A DNA stretch of 33,632 nucleotides from Planctomycetia bacterium (GTDB taxonomy: Bacteria; Planctomycetota; UBA1135; GCA-002686595): NCBI GenBank assembly GCA_005789645.1, contig SXXH01000066.1, positions 1-33,632 of the forward strand, written 5' to 3'. The translations under genes and the position numbers were made by a program. This document shows positions 14,461 through 23,023 of the stretch, piece after piece (position 1 is the first letter of the stretch; each line of letters starts with the position of its first letter). The notes beneath the pieces are model-generated. The model had not been told where the DNA came from, did not search any database, and worked only from the letters and a program-made list of their open reading frames with translations.

Positions 14461-17019
14461 ATGCCGCTCTGCCTCACCACGACAGCCTTGTGCCTCGCCG
14501 CGCACGCGCAAGGCCAGATCGAGCAAGTTCCGACCACCACCGGCCAAGTCGCGCCGCGCCTCGAGGCCCGCGCGGAGGAGGGCTTCCAAGTCGTCTGCGG
14601 CTTGGACGATGGTCTCGCCTTGGTGCCGCTGCACTCGCGCTCGGAAATGGTGACGCGCGTGGTGCGCGGCAACGAGGGCTTGGTGCTGCGCTGCGTGGCG
14701 GACGATCCCGGCGAGGTGCACCTCGGTCGGCCGCGCATGCAGTTGATCGAACACGCGCTCGAAGAGCGACTTGTGCAGGTCGACGCGGGGCTCGGGAGCG
14801 AGCCGCAGCAAGTCTGGCGCTTGGCGCAGGCGCGCTGCGCGTGGCAGGTGGTGCGCGCGAGCGACCAGTTCGACGAGTCGCCCTACACGCTGCGCCAGGA
14901 TGGCGAAGGCGTGCGCGGCGCCCTGCTGGCCACCTGGCGCGACGCGCAGGAAGGCGAGAGCCTGGTGCTCGTGCCCGTGCGGCGCGCGGATGAAGCTCCG
15001 CTGCATGCGCGCGTGCGCTTCACGCTGGAGGGTGAAGCGCGGACCCTGCAGGCGAGCACACGCAGTCGCGGCACCGACGCGCTCGTGCTGGCGATTCCTT
15101 CCGGTTCCACGCAGGCGCGCATCGACGTGCTGCAAGGCGACCTGGACCAAGTGCAGATCGCGCGCGCGACGCGGATCGCGCTGGAGGAGGATGAGTGGCG
15201 GGTCCCGCGCGCCACGCGTCCAGAATTCTTGACAGAACGGGACGGGACGCACGCGCTGGCGAACGGCGCCAGCCTGGAGTCGTCCTGGGACTTCGGCGAC
15301 GACGCGCCGGCCGGGCGCACCCGCACCTTGGTGCTGCAGCTGTCGTTGGACAGGACCAAGTCCGCACCCGGTCCCACGCGCGCGGCGCCAAGCGCGCCGG
15401 ACGAGCTCTTCGTCGACGCCACCGCGGCCAGCGGAGTGCGCCTGCTGCATGTCGAAGGCGAGGACCTGCAACTCGACATCCGGCCGACGATGGGACCCGG
15501 AGCGGCCTGGGGCGATGTAGACGGCGACGGGCTGCTCGACTTGTACCTGCCGCAGGGCGCAGGCCGCGCGGGGCTCGCTCCGCAGTCGGCGCGCTTCCAC
15601 AGGAACCTCGGCGCGGGGCGCTTCGTCGACGAGACGGAGGCGCGCGGCTTGGCGCTGGTGGGCGCGGGCATGGGCGCCTTGTTCGTCGATCTGGACGGCG
15701 ACGGCGATCTCGATCTCGTGGCGCTCGAACGCGGGCGCGCGCGCCTGATGGTCAACGCGGATGGACGCTTCCACGAGCGCAGCGCGGCCCTCGGCTTGCC
15801 GGACGGACGCTGGTACACGGCGGCGGCGGCGGCCGACGTCGATCGCGACGGCGACCTCGACCTGTATGTCACGAGCTACCTGCGCTACGACGAGGCGGCC
15901 ATGCCGCCGCTCGAGGAGGACCGCTACCAACGCGAGGATCCGGTGGCGATGCTGCCGTACGCGTTCCCGGGCGAAGTGAAGTCGCTGCTCTTGAACGAAC
16001 CCGCGCCCGCGGTCGAGGCGGCGGCGGACGGCGCGCTCTTCGCGCGCGCGTTCCGCGATGTCGCGCCGGAGCTCAAGCTCGACGATCCCGCCGGCCGCGG
16101 CATGCAGGCCTTGTTCTGGGACTTCGACCGCGACGGCGACCTCGACTTGTCGCTGGCCAACGACGTCTCGCCCAACCGCTTTTGGCGCAACGAGGGCGGC
16201 GGCAAGTTCAAGGATGTCGGCTTCAGCTCCGGGCTCGACGATCCGCGCGGCTCGATGGGGCTCGCCGCCGGCGACATCGATGGAGACGGCGACGAAGACC
16301 TCTTCGTCAGCAACTGGCAGCTCGAGTCCAATGCGCTGTACGTCAACAACCTCCTGTCGCACAACTCGGCGCGCAGCCGCGTCGCCACCTTCCGCGACAA
16401 GGCCGTGGAAGCCGGCGTGGCGCGCCCGAGCGTGGGCTTGACCGGTTGGGGCGTGGAACTGGCGGACTTCGACAACGACGGCGATCTCGACGCGGCGCTG
16501 GCGAACGGCTACACGGGCCCCGACTACGAAGGCACGGGCATCTGCGTGGGCCAACCAGCGCACTACTACGAGAACGGCGGCGAAGGTCGGTTCGTGCTCG
16601 CGACGGCACGCGCGGGCGCGGCCTTCGCACGGCCCTTGGCGTCGCGCGCCATGTGCGCGGCCGACCACGACCGCGACGGCGACCTGGATCTGGTAGTCAC
16701 GGCCAACAACGGCGTGGCGCGCCTGCTCGAGAACCGCACGCCGCGCAGCGACGCGTGGATCGTGCTGCGGCTCTCCGGGGCCGACGGCAACACGCACGCG
16801 ATCGGCGCCGAGGCGACGCTCGAAGTCGGGGGCAGGCGGCTGCGCCGCTCGTTGCGCGCCGGCACGGGCTACCTCTCGGGCAACCCGCCCGAGTTGCACT
16901 TCGGACTAGGCGACGCGCGCAAGATCGACCAATGCACGGTGCGTTGGCCTTCGGGCCGCGAGTCGCGCCACGCGATCGACGCGATCGGCGCGGTCGTCAC
17001 GCTGCACGAGCCGCGTTGA
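14461..17019 (+). CDS. Secreted CRTAC1-type FG-GAP/VCBS repeat protein with UnbV/ASPIC domain
   Basis: An 852-residue exported protein. The chosen ATG 14461 starts a signal peptide (MPLCLTTTALCLAAHAQG); an upstream in-frame ATG at 14368 would hide it. Residues about 30-340 form a beta-rich domain I do not recognise. Then come seven calcium-binding DxDxDG-type repeat motifs at about residues 351 (DVDGDG), 409 (DLDGDG), 459 (DVDRDG), 554 (DFDRDG), 604 (DIDGDG), 668 (DFDNDG) and 734 (DHDRDG), forming an integrin-like propeller. Residues about 760-850 are a UnbV/ASPIC domain (HAIGAEATLEVGGRRLRRS, LHFGLGDARKID, VRWPSGRESRH). Such proteins are common in planctomycetes, Acidobacteria and Bacteroidetes and are thought to act at the cell surface. 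There is no Shine-Dalgarno sequence; CAGACT ends 6 nt before the start. Confidence 0.92.
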   Translation: MPLCLTTTALCLAAHAQGQIEQVPTTTGQVAPRLEARAEEGFQVVCGLDDGLALVPLHSRSEMVTRVVRGNEGLVLRCVADDPGEVHLGRPRMQLIEHALEERLVQVDAGLGSEPQQVWRLAQARCAWQVVRASDQFDESPYTLRQDGEGVRGALLATWRDAQEGESLVLVPVRRADEAPLHARVRFTLEGEARTLQASTRSRGTDALVLAIPSGSTQARIDVLQGDLDQVQIARATRIALEEDEWRVPRATRPEFLTERDGTHALANGASLESSWDFGDDAPAGRTRTLVLQLSLDRTKSAPGPTRAAPSAPDELFVDATAASGVRLLHVEGEDLQLDIRPTMGPGAAWGDVDGDGLLDLYLPQGAGRAGLAPQSARFHRNLGAGRFVDETEARGLALVGAGMGALFVDLDGDGDLDLVALERGRARLMVNADGRFHERSAALGLPDGRWYTAAAAADVDRDGDLDLYVTSYLRYDEAAMPPLEEDRYQREDPVAMLPYAFPGEVKSLLLNEPAPAVEAAADGALFARAFRDVAPELKLDDPAGRGMQALFWDFDRDGDLDLSLANDVSPNRFWRNEGGGKFKDVGFSSGLDDPRGSMGLAAGDIDGDGDEDLFVSNWQLESNALYVNNLLSHNSARSRVATFRDKAVEAGVARPSVGLTGWGVELADFDNDGDLDAALANGYTGPDYEGTGICVGQPAHYYENGGEGRFVLATARAGAAFARPLASRAMCAADHDRDGDLDLVVTANNGVARLLENRTPRSDAWIVLRLSGADGNTHAIGAEATLEVGGRRLRRSLRAGTGYLSGNPPELHFGLGDARKIDQCTVRWPSGRESRHAIDAIGAVVTLHEPR

Positions 17020-17036
17020 AGGTCTGGATCGCGAAC

Positions 17037-17105
17037 GCGCCGCGCTGGTCGCGGTCATGGCGCCGCGCGCTGGTCCCGGTGATGGCGCCGCGCGCTGGTT
17101 TCGGG
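17037..17105. repeat. Tandem repeat, about 25 bp x 2.9, in a convergent gap
   Basis: Copies at 17037-17059, 17060-17084 and 17085-17105 share the core GCGCCGCGCGCTGGT followed by a variable CGGTNATG end; the first copy lacks two bases and the third is cut short. It fills most of the 109-nt gap between the convergent VCBS and peroxiredoxin genes. Confidence 0.8.
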
Positions 17106-17128
17106 CCGCGCAGTGATCTCGGATACGA

Positions 17129-17782
17129 TCAGAGCTTCTTCTTCGACAGGTAGAAGTCGATGCGTTCGGTGTCGGTGCGCGACAAGCGCTCGGCCACCTC
17201 GTCGACGGTCTTGGGCGGCGGGACGATCACCGCCTCGCCGGGACGCCAGTTGACCGGTGTCGCGCAAGCGTGGGCGTCGGTCGTCTGCAAGGCGTCGACG
17301 AGGCGCAAGATCTCGTCCATGTTGCGCCCGACGCTCATGGGGTAGTACACAAGCGCGCGGATCACGCCCTTGCCGTCGATGACGAACACGGCGCGCACCG
17401 TGGCGACGGTGGACACGCGATCGTGCAGCATGCCGTACAGGCGCGCGACCTCCATCGTCATGTCGGCGATGATCGGGAACGGCAACTCGACGCCGAGCAC
17501 CTGCTTGAGGTTCTCGCGCCACGCCAAGTGGCTGTGGATCGAGTCGATCGACAGGCCGAGCAGCTTGACGCCGCGCTGCTCGAAATCCTTCGCTCGCCGC
17601 GCGAACTCGGCCATCTCGGTCGAACACACCGGCGTGAAGTCGGCCGGGTGCGAGAACAGCACCACCCACTCGTTCCCGCGCCAGTTGGAGAAGCGCAGGT
17701 TGCCGTGGGTGGACGGTGCCTCGAAGTCGGGGGCGGGATCGCCGATCCTCGGCAAGGACGTGGTGGTCAGCAGCGGGGCCAT
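17129..17782 (-). CDS. Peroxiredoxin, 1-Cys (Prx6) type
   Basis: Thiol peroxidase that reduces hydrogen peroxide and organic peroxides. The protein has 217 residues when started at ATG 17782 (MAPLLTTTSLPRIGDPAPDF). The peroxidatic cysteine is Cys53 in SHPADFTPVCSTEM; the active-site Arg region is DRVSTVATVRAVFVID, and the long C-terminal domain with TPVNWRPGEAVIVPP is typical of the Prx6 subfamily. An alternative ATG at 17791 would add MTP, but a TACCAT hexamer (17795-17790) overlaps that codon and ends 7 nt before ATG 17782, so a leaderless start at 17782 is favoured. It lies downstream of the ferritin-like gene on the same strand, 57 nt away, and both could act in oxidative stress. Confidence 0.95.
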   Translation of the reverse strand: MAPLLTTTSLPRIGDPAPDFEAPSTHGNLRFSNWRGNEWVVLFSHPADFTPVCSTEMAEFARRAKDFEQRGVKLLGLSIDSIHSHLAWRENLKQVLGVELPFPIIADMTMEVARLYGMLHDRVSTVATVRAVFVIDGKGVIRALVYYPMSVGRNMDEILRLVDALQTTDAHACATPVNWRPGEAVIVPPPKTVDEVAERLSRTDTERIDFYLSKKKL

Positions 17783-17789
17783 GGGCGTC

Positions 17790-17795
17790 ATGGTA
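17790..17795 (-). promoter_or_regulatory. -10 element of the peroxiredoxin gene (leaderless geometry)
   Basis: TACCAT on the minus strand, 7 nt before ATG 17782. It contains part of an alternative upstream ATG, which argues that the second ATG is the true start. No clear -35 box. Confidence 0.5.
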
Positions 17796-17839
17796 GGCGA
17801 AGCACCCGCGCCCGGACAGGCGTTGGCCGGCCTTGGGTC

Positions 17840-18298
17840 TCATTCCCGCACCCAGGCCGCCAGTCCTTGCGCGTGGCGCTGCTTCAGCAGCGCCAGCTCT
17901 TCGCACTCGCGCGCCCGGGCCAAGTGCCCCACGCGCACGAGGTAGGCCGCGTGTCCCCTGTACCAACGAGCCAACTGGCGCTCGGACTCGCTGCACAAGC
18001 GCAGGGTCAAGGCCCGGCCGCCGCAGCGCGTCGTCTGCGCCAACAACCACGCCAGCACCTCGCGCCGACGCGAGCGCGCGGGTGGAGCGGCCCCCAGCGC
18101 GGCCATCAAGGCCCGCAGGCGCTCCACCTGCTCCACCTCTTCGCGGCCGTACTCCGCCAACAGCACCGCGAGTTCGCGGTCGCGGAGCGCGCGCGCCAGC
18201 AGCGGGTAGATGGCGCGCGCCCCCAACTCGGCCAACAAGGCCACTCGCATGTCGTCGAGCAACGCGCGGTCGACCTCGAGCCGTGCTTCCTCGCGCAT
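17840..18298 (-). CDS. Ferritin-like four-helix protein
   Basis: A 152-residue, almost entirely helical protein. The first helix pair (LLAELGARAIYPLLARAL and LAEYGREEVEQVERLRAL) resembles the ferritin-like diiron fold and especially the start of COQ7-type hydroxylases (E-x-G-A-x-x-I-Y). The usual E-E-x-x-H metal motif reads EEVEQ, with Gln in place of His. The second pair has ESERQLARWYRGHA and ECEELALLKQRH, offering Glu and His residues. Whether it binds metal is unclear. ATG 18298 is supported by GAGG about 10 nt upstream. It starts 19 nt after the stop of the M1 peptidase gene, so the two are probably co-transcribed. A role in iron or oxygen chemistry near the peroxiredoxin gene is an inference. 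Confidence 0.7.
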   Translation of the reverse strand: MREEARLEVDRALLDDMRVALLAELGARAIYPLLARALRDRELAVLLAEYGREEVEQVERLRALMAALGAAPPARSRRREVLAWLLAQTTRCGGRALTLRLCSESERQLARWYRGHAAYLVRVGHLARARECEELALLKQRHAQGLAAWVRE

Positions 18299-18317
18299 GG
18301 GCGTCGCCTCGTCCCGC

Positions 18318-20795
18318 TCAAGGCTGGAGCGCGGGACTGTCCTCGATGCGCAAGCGCTCGTCGTCGTAGGCCGAGCGCGCGTGCAACTCGCGCAGCGCGG
18401 CGGCGACCTGGGCGGTGCGCACCCGGCCCAGTTGTTCGATCGCCGCGCGCCGCACGCGATAGCGATCGGACTCGAGCAAGGCCAGCAACCGCCGCACGAG
18501 CGACGGATCGGACTGCAGCGCCGGCGCGAGCGCGGACAAGGCCACGCCGCGCGTCGCGTCGGCGCGCGCGGCGTCGAGCGCGAGTTCCTCCAGCACTTCG
18601 CGCGCGCGCGGATCCGCGCTGCGTCCGATGGCGGCGACGACGCGCGACTCGCGTGCGCCGTGCGGACTGGCGACTGCGAGTTGCGCGCGCAGCCCATCCA
18701 GGTCGAGCGCGCCGCAAGCAGCGAGCAACTGCACCGCCGCGCCCTCGACCGCCCACGAAGGCCCGTCCGCGGCGCTCGCGCGGGCCGCATCGACCAGCGC
18801 GGTCCGCGCCTCGGGCGACAACCGCGAAGCGACCGTGAAAAGCGCCTCGAGCGCCGCGACGCGCACCGCGGGAAACGGATCGCCCGCGGCGGCGGAAGCC
18901 AGCGCGGCATGCGCCTCGTCCGCCGCGAACGGCGCCAGCGCCTGCACGATGGCCACCTTGGGCTCCTTGACGCGCTCCGCGGCCAAGCGCTCGAGCAGCG
19001 CCGCGCCGATCCTCTGCTTGAGCCGCGCGTCGGTCCCCTCGCGCAGTTCCTTGCCGAGCAGGCGCGCCGCCGCGCGGCGGCCTTGCGCGTCGTTGGCGTG
19101 CGCCAGTTGCGCCAGCGCTTCGTCGGCGGAGATCGAGTGTCGCAGATCCATGGGCACGAGCGCGCCCGGATCCAGCCGCAACCACTCGAAGCCTGGATCG
19201 AGCGCGAACTCGAACCGCTCGACGCGCTCGTCGACCTCGACACGACGCGTCTCGCCGCCGGCCTTGTCGCCGAACTCCACCTCGAGCGGGAAGGCGAACC
19301 CCGCGGGGATGCCCGAACCGGCGTCTTGCACCTGCTCGAGGTGCAGCACCACGCCGGACGCCGTGCGCTCGTGGCGCGCGACGACGATCGGGTGACCGCG
19401 TCCGCGCAGCCACTCGCGCTCGAAGCGCGCCAGATCGAGTCCGCTCGACACCTCGACGCAGTCGACGAACTCGGCCGTGGTCACGGCGCGGTTTTGGTTC
19501 AAGCCGGTCCAGCGCCGCAACGCCGCCTCGAAGCGCTCGTCGCCCAGCATGCCGCGCAGGAGCTGCAGCCGCGCGGCTCCGCCCGGATAGACATGACCGC
19601 TGAAGAACAGCTCCATGGGCTCGCGCCCGAAGCCGTGGACCACGGCGCGCCGCGAACGCTCGCCCGCCATGCGCAGGTAGGACTCCTGCGTGTCGCGCAT
19701 CTCGCACAAGAACGCGTCGCGCCCGCGCGAGCGCTCCGTCCACATGAGCGTCAAGTACGTGGCGAAGCCCTCGTTGAGCCAGATCTCCGACCACTCGGCG
19801 CAGGTCAAGAGGTCGCCGAACCACTGGTGCGCGGCTTCGTGCGCGACGAGCCCCGTGATCGGCTGGTCCACGCGGCCCTTCGCGTCGAACAGCGCCGTGT
19901 CGGTCAAGGTGGTGGCCGACAGGTTCTCCATGCCGCCGTAGTGGAAGTCGTCGACGCAGGTCTGCGCGTACTTCGGATAGGGGTAGCGCACTCCGGTCAG
20001 CTCGGAGAAGTACGCGAGGATCTCGTCCGTCTCCTCGAACGCCGGCAGCAGCTCGTCGGCCAACGCTCGCGGCCCGTGGAAGGAGAGCGGCGTGGAGCCG
20101 AACTCGCCCTGCGCGCTGGCGAACTCGCCGGCTGCCAGCGTGACGAGGTAGCTCGGGTGCGGGAAGGTCGCGCGCCAGCGCTCGCGGGCGCGCGCGCCGG
20201 ACTCGACGCGCTCGAGGCGCTCGCCGGCGGCGACGATCGTCCAATGCGCCGGAGCGTCGACCACGAGTTCGTGCGTGGCGCGCTCGCGCGGCTCGTCGAA
20301 GCACGGGAACCAGCCGCGCGCCTCGTCGCATTCGCCCTGCGTCCACGCCTGCGTCGGCGCGCCGTCGACCACGCCGGCCCAGTGCAATCCCGTGCGCGGC
20401 GAGCCGCCGTAGGCGACGACGAGTTCGCACCACTCGTCGCGCGCTAGCGGACGCGCGAGGCGGATCTCGAGCTTGTCGCCAGCGTGCTCGAACGCGAGCC
20501 GCGCGCCGCGATCGTCGACCACGCTCCGCACCTCGAGCCCTTGCAAGTCCAGCACGACCTCTTCGACGCGCGCCTCGGTGGCCCACAACCGCACGCGGCA
20601 AGTGCCTTCGATCGCGCGCCGTTCGGGATGCAGCGCCAGTTCGATGGCGTAGTGCTCGACGTCGAACGGCACCTGGCGCGAGACGAGCTCGCGCTGCGGG
20701 CGGGAGAACGAGGGCGCCTTGGAGGCGGGCAGGCCGGCGCAGGCGGCGAAGAGGAGGCCTGCGCAAAGGGCCGGGACGAGCCGCGGGGGGAGCAT
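18318..20795 (-). CDS. M1-family aminopeptidase lipoprotein with HEAT-like C-terminus
   Basis: An 825-residue zinc aminopeptidase, predicted to be a lipoprotein: signal peptide MLPPRLVPALCAGLLFAAC with lipidated Cys19. The N-terminal beta domain (residues about 45-230) is followed by the catalytic domain with the substrate-binding GGMEN motif (FHYGGMENLSATTL) and the zinc site HEAAHQWFGDLL with the third ligand in EIWLNEGFATYL. The C-terminal 250 residues are HEAT-like helical repeats (for example PKVAIVQALAPFAADEA). Start ATG 20795 is chosen for the signal peptide; the open frame continues upstream through Arg-rich sequence that is not coding. TAGGAT on the minus strand (20809-20804) ends 8 nt before this ATG with no Shine-Dalgarno sequence, suggesting a leaderless message. 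The ferritin-like gene follows 19 nt downstream. Confidence 0.94.
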   Translation of the reverse strand: MLPPRLVPALCAGLLFAACAGLPASKAPSFSRPQRELVSRQVPFDVEHYAIELALHPERRAIEGTCRVRLWATEARVEEVVLDLQGLEVRSVVDDRGARLAFEHAGDKLEIRLARPLARDEWCELVVAYGGSPRTGLHWAGVVDGAPTQAWTQGECDEARGWFPCFDEPRERATHELVVDAPAHWTIVAAGERLERVESGARARERWRATFPHPSYLVTLAAGEFASAQGEFGSTPLSFHGPRALADELLPAFEETDEILAYFSELTGVRYPYPKYAQTCVDDFHYGGMENLSATTLTDTALFDAKGRVDQPITGLVAHEAAHQWFGDLLTCAEWSEIWLNEGFATYLTLMWTERSRGRDAFLCEMRDTQESYLRMAGERSRRAVVHGFGREPMELFFSGHVYPGGAARLQLLRGMLGDERFEAALRRWTGLNQNRAVTTAEFVDCVEVSSGLDLARFEREWLRGRGHPIVVARHERTASGVVLHLEQVQDAGSGIPAGFAFPLEVEFGDKAGGETRRVEVDERVERFEFALDPGFEWLRLDPGALVPMDLRHSISADEALAQLAHANDAQGRRAAARLLGKELREGTDARLKQRIGAALLERLAAERVKEPKVAIVQALAPFAADEAHAALASAAAGDPFPAVRVAALEALFTVASRLSPEARTALVDAARASAADGPSWAVEGAAVQLLAACGALDLDGLRAQLAVASPHGARESRVVAAIGRSADPRAREVLEELALDAARADATRGVALSALAPALQSDPSLVRRLLALLESDRYRVRRAAIEQLGRVRTAQVAAALRELHARSAYDDERLRIEDSPALQP

Positions 20796-20803
20796 GGGGC
20801 GGG

Positions 20804-20809
20804 ATCCTA
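20804..20809 (-). promoter_or_regulatory. -10 element of the M1 aminopeptidase gene (leaderless geometry)
   Basis: TAGGAT on the minus strand, identical to the rnpB and NUDIX hexamers, ends 8 nt before ATG 20795. Transcription would start at or next to the ATG. No good -35 box. Confidence 0.55.
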
Positions 20810-20850
20810 ACCGAGGCTTGGACGGGTCGGTGCGCGCTTGCCAGACTCGC

Positions 20851-20864
20851 TGGGGGCTCCCCCA
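20851..20864 (+). promoter_or_regulatory. GC hairpin overlapping a start codon
   Basis: TGGGGG and CCCCCA are 6-bp arms separated by CT; the last A is the first base of ATG 20864. In RNA a 5-bp stem with a small loop would cover the ribosome entry site. Its effect is unknown. Confidence 0.4.
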
Positions 20865-21667
20865 TGGATTTCCTGCTCGAGTGCATCGGCTTCCCGCCGA
20901 ATTGGCCGCTGCGGCGCCTGGTCGAGGCCGCCTTGGAGCGCGGCGAACCGGCCGCGTGGCGCGGCGCCGCGGCGACGCACCGCAGCCTGCGCCTCGGCGA
21001 ATTCGTCGAGGTGCTGGTCGAGCGCGACGGCGACGGTCCTTGGTCGTGCCTGCCCTTGTGCGCTTCGCCGCATCGCCTGCGCCTCGCCGTGCACGGCCGC
21101 AAGCGGATCGCCGACGCGCGCTTCGACGCGCTGGTCTCGGGTCGCGTGCTGGCGGACGGGGCGCGGGCTGGCGCGCCCGACGAGCGAGCCGACGCGACCA
21201 CTGGCGGCTACCACGCCAGCGCCTGCCTCGTCGACGCACGCAAGTTGCCCGCGCGGCTGGCGCGCGACCACGTGCTGGCGCTCGAGCTGTGCGCGCTGGC
21301 GCTGGATGTCTCCTACATCGGCGACGACCAGGGTTGCGAGCGGACGGAGGCCTTGGGCAGGGAGCGCGGAGCGTGGCTCGCGCCCTTGGCGGGCCCCGAC
21401 GATCCGTCGGGCGCCATGGAGTTGTCGGCGCGCATCACGCGCATCCTGCGCGAGAAGAACCCCTGCTCGGGCGAGCCGTACGAGGTGCTCGAGCTGGATT
21501 GCCCGGTGCGCCCGATCCGGGCGCTGTGCTCGCGCTGGCAGCGCGAAGCGGAAGGCATCGAGCCGCCGCGCGTCGGCGCGCGCATCGAAGGCGTGTTCCT
21601 CTTCGCTGGTCGGGTGCGCGGCGGCCTGCCTGGTCCGCAGGGTCGCGCGCGTGTCAATTTTGGTTGA
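20864..21667 (+). CDS. Protein of unknown function, 267 residues
   Basis: I do not recognise this family. The protein starts MDFLLECIGFPPNWPLRR and has no signal peptide or membrane segment, so it is probably cytoplasmic. It is rich in Arg, Ala and Leu, contains about ten Cys spread without a CxxC pattern, and has segments that look like folded domain cores: FVEVLVERDGDGPWSCLPL, HVLALELCALALDVSYIG and a C-terminal VGARIEGVFLFAGRV strand pair. ATG 20864 overlaps a perfect inverted repeat TGGGGG-CT-CCCCCA (20851-20864) that could fold over the start codon. The gene diverges from the M1 peptidase gene (68 nt apart) and converges on the metalloprotease gene with 15 nt between stops. Its codon use matches its neighbours, so it is probably a real gene. 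Confidence 0.72.
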   Translation: MDFLLECIGFPPNWPLRRLVEAALERGEPAAWRGAAATHRSLRLGEFVEVLVERDGDGPWSCLPLCASPHRLRLAVHGRKRIADARFDALVSGRVLADGARAGAPDERADATTGGYHASACLVDARKLPARLARDHVLALELCALALDVSYIGDDQGCERTEALGRERGAWLAPLAGPDDPSGAMELSARITRILREKNPCSGEPYEVLELDCPVRPIRALCSRWQREAEGIEPPRVGARIEGVFLFAGRVRGGLPGPQGRARVNFG

Positions 21668-21681
21668 CGGCGCGACCGCCG
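21668..21681. terminator. Short GC hairpin between convergent stops
   Basis: CGGCG (21668-21672) and CGCCG (21677-21681) are perfect arms around CGAC, filling the 15-nt gap between two convergent stop codons. No T-tract, so termination is a guess from position. Confidence 0.3.
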
Positions 21682-21682
21682 C

Positions 21683-22999
21683 TCAGCGCAAGCTGTACTT
21701 GGGCTCGAGCGCGCGCAGCTCCTCGGACGGCAGCGCGACGGACGCGGCGACGATCACGACATCGGCCGCGCCGCGCCGCTCGACCAACACCGCTCGCGCG
21801 GCGAGGCCCTTGGCGGCCGCGTCGGGCACGAGGTTGGCGCGCGCCGCCGCGGCGAACTGCTCGGCGTCGGCCGGCGTGTCCCAGGTGGTCGCGCAGACAA
21901 GCGCCATGGCGCCCTCGCGCTCGAGGAGCGCGAGGCGATCGCCGTCCCAACCAGCCGCAGCCTCGTTCGTGTACTCGATGGCCAGCACGTTGGCGGGGTT
22001 CGACACATCGAGCCCCTTGCGCTGGTCGCGCGGCGTCGTCAAGAGCGCCAAGAGCAGCTCGCCGTAGGTGTCCTGCGCCACGACCCTCCAGCCAGCCGGC
22101 GGGACCGCGAGATCGAGCTCGACGCTGCGCGGCTCGTCGCGCTTGGCCGGATCCCAGTACTTCTCGGGATGCAGGATCTGTTCGGTGGAGACGGGCGGGG
22201 CCTTGAGGGCCTGGTCGAGGTCGGCGGCCTTGGGCTTGGCCATCAACAGGTTCAGTCCGCCTTGGCGCACGAGGAAGCCCTCGCCACGCAGGTACGAGGC
22301 GACCAGCGGCTTCCACAACCAGCCCGGCGCGGCGGCGAGCTCGGGGCCGCCCAGCGACTGGGCCTTGGCGAGGTCGTTCGGGTCGACCTCCTTCCTGTGC
22401 TTGAGGAACCACTGGTTCATGGCCGCCGTGCCCGAGCCTTCGACCACCGAGCGCCACGCGAGTTCGCGATCGCTGTCCTCGCCGCAACGCCGCGTGCCCG
22501 CGTCGAGGTCGTAGTGCTGGTCGTCGAGCGCGTGCGCCAATTCGTGCGCGAGGATGATCTTGGCGACGCCGCCGTTGAACCCGCCCATCAGGTAGAACGC
22601 GTCCTCCTTGGGGTCGTAGAACCCGCCGACCTGCTTCTCGAGGATCGCCATCAACGTGCGCTCGAGGTCCATCTCGCCGGGGACGAGCCCGAGGAGCTTG
22701 GCGATGGACTCGTCGCGGCGCATGCGGCCCTCGCTCTCGGTCTCCTTCTGGCGACGGCGCGCGTAGTCGAGGAACTCGGCTTGTCCGGCCAACTTGACAC
22801 GCACCGGCGCCTTGAACGCCAGTCCGCGCAAGGCCTCGACCTCGGCCTGGATCTCCCGCGCGACCCGCTCCAGACCCTCCTGGTCGAGATCGGCGACGGG
22901 CGCGGGAGCAGGCCGTCCCTCACCTTGCGTCGTCGAAGGACGCGGGGCGGCGGGCAGGGCGGCGATGCAGGCGAGGCAAGCGTGGAGGAAGATGGGCAT
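21683..22999 (-). CDS. Secreted zinc metalloprotease-like protein
   Basis: A 438-residue exported protein with signal peptide MPIFLHACLACIAALPAA. The zinc motif IILAHELAHALDDQHYDL lies at residues about 145-162 and is followed about 25 residues later by RELAWRSVVEGSG; in related families with HELxHALQDQH the Glu of the VEG sequence is the third zinc ligand. The N-terminal helix region (EGLERVAREIQAEVEALRGL) and the segment VGGFYDPKEDAFYLMGG precede the zinc site, as is usual for these poorly characterised peptidases. The C-terminal 250 residues are of unknown fold. ATG 22999 is set by the signal peptide. Upstream, TAGCAT on the minus strand (23040-23035) is a candidate -10, inside an inverted repeat shared with the divergent lipoprotein gene. 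Confidence 0.85.
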   Translation of the reverse strand: MPIFLHACLACIAALPAAPRPSTTQGEGRPAPAPVADLDQEGLERVAREIQAEVEALRGLAFKAPVRVKLAGQAEFLDYARRRQKETESEGRMRRDESIAKLLGLVPGEMDLERTLMAILEKQVGGFYDPKEDAFYLMGGFNGGVAKIILAHELAHALDDQHYDLDAGTRRCGEDSDRELAWRSVVEGSGTAAMNQWFLKHRKEVDPNDLAKAQSLGGPELAAAPGWLWKPLVASYLRGEGFLVRQGGLNLLMAKPKAADLDQALKAPPVSTEQILHPEKYWDPAKRDEPRSVELDLAVPPAGWRVVAQDTYGELLLALLTTPRDQRKGLDVSNPANVLAIEYTNEAAAGWDGDRLALLEREGAMALVCATTWDTPADAEQFAAAARANLVPDAAAKGLAARAVLVERRGAADVVIVAASVALPSEELRALEPKYSLR

Positions 23000-23023
23000 G
23001 GCTTGGGTCGCGCGCGCGACGCG

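Noticed and set aside
13786-16899. Long minus-strand open frame across the VCBS gene.
   Set aside because: Shadow of the plus-strand gene; the plus-strand protein has clear repeated calcium motifs and a UnbV domain.
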